From Deltaproteobacteria bacterium (GTDB taxonomy: Bacteria; Desulfobacterota; Desulfobacteria; Desulfobacterales; Desulfosalsimonadaceae): DNA of 6,406 nucleotides. The stretch's first letter is position 1, and every line of letters starts with the position of its first letter. The DNA lies in the NCBI GenBank assembly GCA_024280875.1, contig JAJRPH010000268.1:1-6406 (forward strand), in the 5' to 3' direction. Below the pieces are notes generated by a model, which was not told the origin of the DNA, ran no database searches, and saw nothing but the letters and a program-made list of their open reading frames with translations. Shown here piece by piece: positions 1-6,155 of the stretch. Both the position numbers and the translations under genes were made by a program.

Positions 1-232
1 TAAATAGCTTCACATTTACCGTTCCAAAAAATCTCCCTAAATCATCCTTGGCATCAAATGCCTTTTCTGCGATTAAGTCAATTTCCCTTGGTTTGTTTGA
101 AACATTGTCATTGTAATAAGGACTTATTAAAACCGTCCACCCTTTTTCTCTTAAATATTTTAAGACCTTGCAATGAAATGTATTTCCACTTTTCTCAATA
201 ATTGCTTTAACGGCTTCAATATCATGGGACAT
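1..232 (-). CDS. Putative PD-(D/E)xK nuclease-like protein, N-terminal part (runs off left edge)
   Basis: An open frame starts with ATG at 232 and stays open for 77 codons to the window edge, so only the N-terminus is visible. The start is well supported: GAGGAG lies at 243-238, five bases before the ATG, and 18 bases separate it from the stop of the DUF2971 gene, so it is the next gene of the same operon. The visible protein has an N-terminal helix, then FHCKVLKYLREKGW (about 19-32), a strand-like VLISPYY (34-40) and KPREIDLIAEK (47-57). A helix with 'YLREKGW', then a strand carrying an 'EIDLI' aspartate (D52), is the usual opening of restriction-endonuclease-like folds; the E-x-K half would lie just beyond the edge, since the last visible strand (GTVNVKLF) leads into it. 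Nuclease function is inference from this partial pattern; I do not recognise a named family. It could also be an inactive member of the fold. Confidence 0.6.
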   Translation of the reverse strand, partial: MSHDIEAVKAIIEKSGNTFHCKVLKYLREKGWTVLISPYYNDNVSNKPREIDLIAEKAFDAKDDLGRFFGTVNVKLF

Positions 233-237
233 GAACG

Positions 238-243
238 CTCCTC
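238..243 (-). promoter_or_regulatory. Strong ribosome binding site for the nuclease-like gene
   Basis: GAGGAG on the minus strand is followed by CGTTC and ATG (232). It lies in the 18-base gap after the DUF2971 stop codon and fixes the start of the next gene. Confidence 0.7.
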
Positions 244-250
244 TTAAACA

Positions 251-1021
251 TCATCGATTAAGCTGAATTTTTCCATTAAACGTACTTTCCCTAAGTGATG
301 CATCAGGGGCTTCACTTTTTAGCAAAGACTGAACTATAATAGATTCTGCTTCTGCAACACCCGGCCCGAGAGTAACTTCCATTGAATTTAAACAATCAGG
401 ATTTAATTGGATATCAATAAATTTATCTAAAAGAGGTTCTTTTGATCTTTTTTTATCTATCTGAAACGCATCATTGTCCCAAAAAATATGATTGGGTATA
501 ATTAAAAATCTAATCTCTTTCTCAAAATTCCATCCTTTAGATTTTACAGTTCCAAACTTTTTTAAATCAACTTGAGAATCACTCAAAAGACAATCAACCG
601 AATTTTTATCTGTATATTCTACTTTAGATGGACCATATATATAGGGAATCAATTCGTCTTCATTCTTAGATCTTTGAAAAGTATTATTAAGTGATTTAAG
701 AATTATAAAGTCAGTCATGTCGTCCTTGGATCTATGTGGACCATCTCCATGTGCAAACATGTTTCTCGGGAGCTTTAAGCGAACACCCTTCATGCCTGAG
801 CCATAAAAAAACCAAAGCGGGATAGATTCCGTTTTTCCTGTTGCCCAACAGGAAATAAAAACAAATTGTTTGGCTTCTGGTAAGTCTTTAATTTGGATTT
901 CGTCAAGGTCCATTAATTTGTCACCCCTCGAAAACCGAATTGTTTTATTTTTTAAGATAAGTGCCAGATTCTCTATCGATGTATAGTGATATAAATATTT
1001 GGGGTAATTATTTTTCTTCAC
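251..1021 (-). CDS. DUF2971-family protein, start region disturbed at an A8 run
   Basis: A 256-residue protein read from a GTG at 1021. It carries the pattern I associate with DUF2971: an N-terminal YLYHYTSIENLALIL (9-23), a FISCWA strand (55-60), SIPLWFFYGSGMKGVRLKLP (66-85), KVEYTD (133-138), KGWNFEKEIRFLI (162-174) and a C-terminal LGPG (218-221). Its length suits the family, whose biochemical activity is not established as far as I know; such genes often sit near defence or mobile loci. There is no signal peptide or membrane segment, so it is probably cytosolic. The GTG has no ribosome binding site, and its frame is closed by TAA only nine bases upstream. An ATG at 1047 (18 bases after the previous stop) opens MAVNNNKKK and hits TGA at 1020-1018, overlapping the GTG; one extra A in the A8 run would fuse it to this frame, giving about 265 residues. 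The family call is good; function is unknown. Confidence 0.72.
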   Translation of the reverse strand: MKKNNYPKYLYHYTSIENLALILKNKTIRFSRGDKLMDLDEIQIKDLPEAKQFVFISCWATGKTESIPLWFFYGSGMKGVRLKLPRNMFAHGDGPHRSKDDMTDFIILKSLNNTFQRSKNEDELIPYIYGPSKVEYTDKNSVDCLLSDSQVDLKKFGTVKSKGWNFEKEIRFLIIPNHIFWDNDAFQIDKKRSKEPLLDKFIDIQLNPDCLNSMEVTLGPGVAEAESIIVQSLLKSEAPDASLRESTFNGKIQLNR

Positions 1022-1047
1022 TTTTTTTTGTTATTGTTCACAGCCAT
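1018..1047 (-). other. Short leader frame ending at an A-AAA-AAG slippery heptamer, overlapping the DUF2971 start
   Basis: The minus strand from 1047 reads ATG GCT GTG AAC AAT AAC AAA AAA AAG TGA. The heptamer A-AAA-AAG (1027-1021) is in the phase needed for -1 slippage, as at the classic dnaX site of E. coli. Slippage would put the ribosome on GTG AAG, the DUF2971 frame. The leader TGA overlaps the GTG as GTGA, so stop-restart coupling is also possible. The simplest alternative is an A9 run misread as A8, or a length-variable tract. An AAGG lies about 13 bases before the ATG, a weak and distant ribosome binding site. I see no obvious strong stem-loop just downstream. Confidence 0.45.
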
Positions 1048-1065
1048 TTTTAAATTTTTGCCTTT

Positions 1066-1806
1066 TTAATTCTTCAGACTTTCATCTTTCGGTGCGGCTT
1101 CAAAAGCTTTTCTGAATTTAACAATCTGATCCGTATCGCCTTTTTCAATTAACTCTTTATCTTCCAATTCTTTTAAAAACTTGTCATCTTTAAAATCTTC
1201 AAATGTCAGGTCATAAAAATTTACGCTCAGCGCCATTTTTTTTACAATATCATCTGGATTCGGATACTTTATGTTGTTTAGTATCCCGGAAATAATATCC
1301 TCAATTCTTTCTTTAAAAAGAGGTTTCTGATAATTGATAATTTCTTCTGGCGGGTTTGCTTCCAAAAATGTTCTCAGTTCTTCTTTGATTCTTTTTTTTG
1401 ACGTCACTATTTCAGCAAATAAATGCATAGGAATGGTTTTATTTAAGTTGGATATTTTTCCTTGTAGCTCGGTAAGTTGTTTTTGGAATGCCGCTTTTTT
1501 ATCATTCTTTATAATGCTTTTCTTTCTGCATGTTATCGGAAAACAAAATTTACTTCTTATCGATTTGATCTCATCTTTCAGATTATAAAATTCTTTAAAA
1601 TTGTCATTGGTATCCAGGTCAATAAAAAGGCGCATTTTGGTCTCAAGAGCCTTTTTAATTTCTTTATCTTTAAAGGGCATGGCTGAAGGAGGAATATTGA
1701 CTTTTTTAAACTGCAGATTGGCTCCCTCAAACTCCATTTCAACAAACTGGATTTTTGCGGTATAAACCTGAATTTGTCGCTGCAGATCTGGATGGGTGGG
1801 TGGATT
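1066..1806 (-). pseudogene. C-terminal part of the frameshifted PLD-like accessory gene
   Basis: This frame carries the second half of the gene that starts at 2387. The first ATG in it is at 1737 (223 residues to the TAA at 1068-1066), but the frame is open upstream to the A8 run and reads NPPTHPDLQRQIQVYTAKI and on into MEFEGANLQFKKVN, with the composition of a normal protein. No ribosome binding site is evident before the 1737 ATG, so independent translation is doubtful. The segment looks mostly helical and charged. From the ATG numbering, a probable coiled coil lies around residues 80-125 (QKQLTELQGKISNLNKT, then KKRIKEELRTFLEA), followed by a C-terminal stretch of helices with FYDLTFEDFKDDKFLKELED. 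I do not recognise a family for this half. If joined, the product is about 440 residues (194 + 23 + 223). An A8 run inside it (1392-1399) is in frame. Confidence 0.6.
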
Positions 1807-2387
1807 TTTTTTATTTCTTTTTTGACGGTTTCAAATTTTTGACTATCAAGAAGGGTGACTTTTATTTCGTTTTTTGGCTTTTTTATATCCTCAATGGTTT
1901 CTTCAACAAAATGTATATACTTATCGGTTGCCTTTTTTATAGCCTGTTGCAGCTCGGGCTGGCTCTTATCCACTGATGCTTTTGGTGTTGGGAAAAAATA
2001 TTCAATTAAATGAACCTGCGTAAATGGGTCCATTTTAACGGCATTGCTGCCAATATCCTCAAAGGCAAAGATTCTGCTTTCCGGAAAAATAAAGTAAGCG
2101 TCTTCATCACATATAACAAAGGCTACCCTGTTTTTGCAGCATTCAAATATTTTGATGCCGTGGGTTTTGAGCATTTCAACAGCGTCAATGCTGCCATAAC
2201 CATGCCTGAAATTATTTTCTGAAATATCAATTGCAATCCGAATGTCATCAACTGTGGATTTTGCGTTGATTAAAGTTTTTGCAAATTCTTCGTGGATATT
2301 GGGCAGGGATAGATAGATTCGTTCTTTAGCAGAACATATCATTTCATCAAACCGATGAGGAGTAATCGTTTCAATAAACTTTAGCAT
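1578..2387 (-). pseudogene. N-terminal part of a frameshifted accessory protein with a degenerate phospholipase D-like domain
   Basis: ATG at 2387 lies eight bases after the pglX stop, and its ribosome binding site (AGGAA, 2397-2393) overlaps that stop, so it is translationally coupled to pglX. Residues 1-135 show the alternating pattern of one PLD-type half: ERIYLSLPN (22-30), VDDIRIAID (46-54), AVEMLKTHGIKIFECC (69-84), then NRVAFVICDEDAYFIFPES (86-104). The last stretch aligns with the place where active enzymes have HxK and a following aspartate, but the His and Lys are absent, so I infer a non-catalytic domain. Residues 135-194 are helical and charged. From residue 195 this frame becomes rich in Cys, Leu, Trp and Lys and ends at 1578; that tail overlaps the normal-looking frame of the next entry and is probably not the intended product. 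The PLD resemblance is tentative; the frame break is directly visible. It may be a damaged gene, a phase-variable one or an assembly error. Confidence 0.6.
1805..1812 (-). other. A8 run at the frame switch (A-AAA-AAA slippery site or indel)
   Basis: The minus strand reads GAA ATA AAA AAA ATC CAC in the first frame. The heptamer A-AAA-AAA (1812-1806) is in the phase for -1 slippage, after which the next codons are AAT CCA CCC, exactly the frame of the C-terminal half. Adding one A (A9) gives the same join. The frame switch is directly visible; its cause is not. Confidence 0.65.
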
Positions 2388-2392
2388 AAGCG

Positions 2393-2397
2393 TTCCT
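2393..2397 (-). promoter_or_regulatory. Ribosome binding site overlapping the pglX stop codon
   Basis: AGGAA on the minus strand shares bases with the TAG stop of pglX (2398-2396) and lies five bases before the ATG at 2387. Ribosomes finishing pglX would therefore sit on the start of the PLD-like gene, which indicates coupled translation. Confidence 0.6.
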
Positions 2398-5300
2398 ATT
2401 TTTTTCCTGTTACCGCTTTAGTTTCAGCCAGCAGGTTGCCGAATTTGCCATAGTTAACTTTCACGCCATCATCGAGATCCAGAGATATCTTCATGTCAGC
2501 GTAATGGCGGAGTTCATCGTCGAATTTGGACAATTCGATCTGTTTCTTTTTTAAGGTATCAACTTCTTTCTGGTATTTACGCTGATCAGATGCGGATGTT
2601 GCTGCATCTTTTTCAGATTTCAGGAATTCGATGCGTGCCCGGATATTACCCTGAAGCGGGGTGACGTATGCGCTGCGCATACGGGACAATGTGGTCTCGT
2701 TGTACCGGTGCAGATAGACCAGGCATTCAAATGCTTTTTGCTTGCCGCTTGAAAACAGCCAGTAAATGGGTCGTTTTCTATAGGTTTTGAGGTGATCCTT
2801 GAAAAAAGTGGTGCTCAAATATTGACGGATGGTGCCTATGGGCGCTTCTGCTTTTTTTGATTTCAGACTGTCAGCCACGAATTGTAGATTTTCATCCAGG
2901 TGCTCTGCCGGCCAGGCGACTTTGATGAATTCAACAAACCGATTGGCCGCATCGTCTGGAAACCAGTCCAGATCCATAACAGGGACAATGCCATCATCGT
3001 CTGCCTGGAAAGTTTTGTATTTGGATGCATCAAACCCATTATTTCCGCTATGCGCATAGATTAAACCGGATTCGTCCAAGCTGTACCGGCCCATCATGCA
3101 ACCGATGGCATATGAGATGAGCTCTTTGAATGTGTCGGTCCGCAACAATGATTCAAGTTCTTCTTCGCTCTTATCGCCGCTATACCTATAATAAGGGTTG
3201 CAGGTCAGGGTGATTTCGGTAAGTGGGACATTCGGAGTAAGTTCATCTTGCAGGCCATAGACTTCGATGAAAATGCGGTTGTTTTCTTCTTCAAGGCGCT
3301 GCATTTCTAAGGTCAAAGTGCTCAATTGTTTGCTAAGTTGTGCGTAGGTAACTTCTAAAGTTGCTTGGTGATTGTGGGGTTGTATAAGTTCAAGGTTAAT
3401 GAAATCCCAAGAAGTTTCATATGCATCCCAATCCGATTTAGATATTTCAATCAGTTTTGTTACGCATTTTAATATCTTTTGGGAGTTGGTCTGTTCAAGA
3501 ACCTTTTGAATAAAAGGAAGATTGCCGATATCCCGAGTCTGATATTCAATGGTCGGGTTCAAGAATTTTAAGAAATACCGAACTTGCTTACTTGCTAAAA
3601 AGCCAAGAACTACCTCATTTTCCAAACGATTAGGGAAACAACAAGATCCTTTAACATCAAAGATAAATCCTTTAAAGGACTTCCTGACTCCAAAATGCGA
3701 AGAACTTGTGGCTGTCCATGTTATTGCAGGCAGAAAATAGTACCTTTCATTCGATATTTTCCAACCCAAATTGTCCCATGATAGTTGTGGATAATTTTCA
3801 AGAGTATTCTTTTTAATTTCGTAGCCATCATTGAACCAATTAACTACATATTCATTATTTCCATACCATTTTCTGAAACTTCCCCCTTTGTTGTACGAAA
3901 ACCATTTTTTCTTTGATTTTTCAGCATCTATTGCATTTTCATAATTAAACCCTGACTGATTTATTGGAACTTCATACCAAAATCTTAAGAATCGATCGTT
4001 ATCACCTGTGCGCATACCGATTTTCGCCGGGGCTATTACTGACAGAGGCTCACTTTCCTCAAAGATATTCATAATTTTCTTGCTTACCCAATATGCAATC
4101 GGACTACCGGGAATTTTCTTAAAATCAGAAGCGGATGCACTATAGAACCATCCACAGTCTGTATTTTTAATCGCCTCAAGTGTTTTGGGTCTCTGGTTTG
4201 CCGATCCCCGGAAATTAGAAAGCCTTATATATCCACCCTTGAAATCAGGGTGATGCCAGTTTTCAATTGTAAAAGTACAAATGGGTACGGTTGCCCCATC
4301 AAATCCTGAATATTCAAGCTGAACCAGTGATGTAAGAGTTTTTTGATCAATCAGAAAGTTACGTAACTTTTCATAGGATGAAATAAACATCCATACAAAA
4401 GGAGACATGAAACCGAGCTGACCTTTTGGAAAGGTAAGTGCTGCATTGCGAACAATAAAAGCCGAAAATAAATCAGATTTCACATCAGTGAAATTGTTTT
4501 TAAGGAACGTCTTCAACTTCGGATTCATCCCCTTGCCACCCATATAAGGTGGATTTGCCACCACACAATCAAATTTCCGAGCCAAAAGCTCGGCCTGAGC
4601 TGCCAGCGCCCGAATGTTCTGGACATCGCTCGTAGCAAGCCATTTTCCGATTTTGTCCTCAACCGTTTTGGCAATCTCAGGCATTCTTAGGGCAAGATCC
4701 TCAGGCACGGTAATCAATGACCCATAGGTTTTGGCATTTTCAAACAGCGTTACCAGTTCGTTCAAACCGTCCTTTGTTTCCGCATCGTCTTTGAAAAATA
4801 TTTCGATATTCTTTTTATCTGATGCATCGCTTTGCTGGATTGACATAATGTTCAGCGCAAGTGCATCCCGGCCCAGAATTCTTCGGTCATCTGCTCTCGC
4901 CTTCATCAACACCGCAAACCCACCCAGCTGGGCAGCACGGTCGTCAATGTCCAGTCCATAAAGATTCTTCTCAAGAATCAGCTTTGGGATCTCCCGTGTC
5001 CGGTAACCCCTCTCCAGATATATCTCTTTTAATACATCATAGGCTTCCACCAGGATATGCCCGGACCCGCAAGCAGGGTCCAGAAAAGTAATTTCTTCGG
5101 GATTCAGTTCTTTTGGGGTACTTTCATCAAGCTGTTTTTGAACATCCGGTTCCTGTTCAGCAGGTTCAATGTAATATTCCATCTTCTCCCGTAAGGCAGA
5201 TTCCGGATAAGTTGCCAGCCACATGCGGCCCAAAGTATTCTGGACCATGTATTTGACGATCCAGTTAGGGGTAAACAACTGAGTGGCTGCCGGGATGTCC

Positions 5301-6004
5301 TCGCTCTTTACCACTTTGCCGATGACTTCATCTTTTTTTTCTGAAATATAAAATTGGTAGATCCAGCCGATGATCTCCACATCATCCCAGTCAGATTCAT
5401 CAATTTCCATGACCAGTTTGCGGATGGGGGAATCTGAATGCAGCAGGTTGTCCGGCAGAAGGAGTTCTGTTTCATTGTCGATCTTTTCAAACAGAAACGG
5501 CATGGCCTGATGTAATGCATTACACTGGGAAGTGATCAGCAGGCGGTAGAGTTCATTATCTTTATCTCCGGCAAGGCGAAGTTCAATGATGGTTTCTTTT
5601 TTCAACCCTGAGAAATCAATATCTGCTGCATGTTCCAATAACTCCGGGATACCAGATCCAGTTTCAGCTCTGGTGGAATTGCTTAACACCCGATACCCGT
5701 GATCCAGGTAGTCATGGAGTTCCATATAACGCAGTGCCACAAACCGGTTAAACCAGGAATAAGCAGTTGACCGCATGGTCATTTCAAAGCTGTCTTTTGC
5801 TATCCGGTCTACCAGCTTTTGCCTAAGGTTTCCATCTTTTTTGGGTATGGCCCGGTCGCCGATAATTGCGACATCTCCCTTGAATTCAATGGGCTCAATT
5901 TTTTTATCGCTGAATATGCCGTAATAATTGGCCCGTTCGGTTACGGCTTTTAAAAAATCCCGGCGTGCCTGAATAGCATAGGATTTGGTTTTCGCAGTAT
6001 TCAT
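2396..6004 (-). CDS. pglX: BREX-1 system adenine-specific DNA methyltransferase PglX
   Basis: A complete protein of 1202 residues, the usual PglX size. In BREX it transfers a methyl group from S-adenosylmethionine to N6 of adenine in a short non-palindromic site, marking host DNA. It shows the BREX-1 type N-terminal helical region with AYSWFNRFVALRYMELHDYL (81-100) and DHGYRVLS (101-108), QFYISEKKDEV (217-227), the SAM-binding motif FLDPACGSGH (307-316), the LYGLDIDDRAA strand (348-358) and the catalytic VVANPPYMGG (481-490). The target-recognition region follows, with IGMRTGDNDRF (662-672), then a helical C-terminus with a coiled coil around 1120-1165. All key catalytic residues are present, so it is probably active. 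The start is supported by AAGGA at 6014-6010, five bases before the ATG. Residues about 500-870 are encoded by markedly AT-richer DNA than the flanks, suggesting exchange of the specificity region. An A8 run (5333-5340) is in frame. Confidence 0.95.
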   Translation of the reverse strand: MNTAKTKSYAIQARRDFLKAVTERANYYGIFSDKKIEPIEFKGDVAIIGDRAIPKKDGNLRQKLVDRIAKDSFEMTMRSTAYSWFNRFVALRYMELHDYLDHGYRVLSNSTRAETGSGIPELLEHAADIDFSGLKKETIIELRLAGDKDNELYRLLITSQCNALHQAMPFLFEKIDNETELLLPDNLLHSDSPIRKLVMEIDESDWDDVEIIGWIYQFYISEKKDEVIGKVVKSEDIPAATQLFTPNWIVKYMVQNTLGRMWLATYPESALREKMEYYIEPAEQEPDVQKQLDESTPKELNPEEITFLDPACGSGHILVEAYDVLKEIYLERGYRTREIPKLILEKNLYGLDIDDRAAQLGGFAVLMKARADDRRILGRDALALNIMSIQQSDASDKKNIEIFFKDDAETKDGLNELVTLFENAKTYGSLITVPEDLALRMPEIAKTVEDKIGKWLATSDVQNIRALAAQAELLARKFDCVVANPPYMGGKGMNPKLKTFLKNNFTDVKSDLFSAFIVRNAALTFPKGQLGFMSPFVWMFISSYEKLRNFLIDQKTLTSLVQLEYSGFDGATVPICTFTIENWHHPDFKGGYIRLSNFRGSANQRPKTLEAIKNTDCGWFYSASASDFKKIPGSPIAYWVSKKIMNIFEESEPLSVIAPAKIGMRTGDNDRFLRFWYEVPINQSGFNYENAIDAEKSKKKWFSYNKGGSFRKWYGNNEYVVNWFNDGYEIKKNTLENYPQLSWDNLGWKISNERYYFLPAITWTATSSSHFGVRKSFKGFIFDVKGSCCFPNRLENEVVLGFLASKQVRYFLKFLNPTIEYQTRDIGNLPFIQKVLEQTNSQKILKCVTKLIEISKSDWDAYETSWDFINLELIQPHNHQATLEVTYAQLSKQLSTLTLEMQRLEEENNRIFIEVYGLQDELTPNVPLTEITLTCNPYYRYSGDKSEEELESLLRTDTFKELISYAIGCMMGRYSLDESGLIYAHSGNNGFDASKYKTFQADDDGIVPVMDLDWFPDDAANRFVEFIKVAWPAEHLDENLQFVADSLKSKKAEAPIGTIRQYLSTTFFKDHLKTYRKRPIYWLFSSGKQKAFECLVYLHRYNETTLSRMRSAYVTPLQGNIRARIEFLKSEKDAATSASDQRKYQKEVDTLKKKQIELSKFDDELRHYADMKISLDLDDGVKVNYGKFGNLLAETKAVTGKK
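3360..4500 (-). other. AT-rich target-recognition segment within pglX
   Basis: Sixty-base lines counted by hand give about 28-40 % G+C here (28 % at 3781, 32 % at 3841, 38 % at 3961, 33 % at 4441), against 47-55 % in the lines sampled in the flanks (47 % at 2881, 52 % at 2941, 55 % at 4561, 55 % at 5041). The right-hand edge is sharp near 4500, just after the NPPY motif. The left edge is gradual, between about 3300 and 3400, where the C-terminal helical region begins. The segment encodes about residues 500-870, the specificity-determining part of PglX. Confidence 0.6.
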
Positions 6005-6009
6005 TGTTG

Positions 6010-6014
6010 TCCTT
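6010..6014 (-). promoter_or_regulatory. Ribosome binding site of pglX
   Basis: AAGGA followed by CACAA-like spacer bases (C A A C A) and ATG at 6004. I see no convincing -35/-10 pair between the GxxExxY stop and this site, so pglX is either read from upstream or from a promoter I cannot recognise. Confidence 0.65.
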
Positions 6015-6025
6015 TTTTATTTTTT

Positions 6026-6123
6026 CACCGCAAAGGCGCAAAGTTCGCAAAGGGTTTTTTGCGCGCAGCGCTTTTCTTTTTCTTTTTCTTCTTTTTCTTT
6101 GCGTCCTCTGCGTCTTTGCGGTG
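6026..6123. repeat. Large imperfect inverted repeat with 27-base arms
   Basis: The left arm (6026-6052) begins CACCGCAAAGGCGCAAAG, and the right arm (6097-6123) is its reverse complement with four mismatches in 27 positions. The 44-base loop holds a small GCGC-GCA-GCGC hairpin (6061-6071 region) and a pyrimidine-only tract on the plus strand (6071-6100). The arms are built of CGCAAAG / CGCAGAG units of the kind found dispersed in many environmental bacterial genomes. A third partial arm (CTTCTCTGCGGTGA, 6141-6154) follows in the same orientation as the right arm, immediately beyond the GxxExxY stop. On the minus strand no U-run follows the hairpin, so it is not a standard terminator for the upstream gene. 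A dispersed palindromic element is the best description. Confidence 0.8.
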
Positions 6124-6155
6124 GAATTTTATTTTTTTAGCTTCTCTGCGGTGAG

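Noticed and set aside
1334..2222. Several plus-strand open frames opposite the broken accessory gene.
   Set aside because: Their products are rich in Phe and Cys and mirror the AT-rich coding strand; no start signals or family likeness.
4731..5091. Plus-strand open frames of about 76 codons opposite pglX.
   Set aside because: They are antisense shadows of the conserved methyltransferase domain.
2396..6004. Assignment of the methyltransferase to DISARM or a type IIG/ISP restriction enzyme.
   Set aside because: The BREX-1 PglX-type N-terminal block (AYSWFNRFVALRYMELHDYL, DHGYRVLS), the length and the lack of a fused nuclease or helicase domain fit PglX better.
6061..6082. Plus-strand GCGC hairpin followed by T-rich sequence, resembling a rho-independent terminator.
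   Set aside because: No plus-strand gene is present to be terminated, the stem is only about four base pairs, and the feature is better explained as the loop of the larger palindrome.
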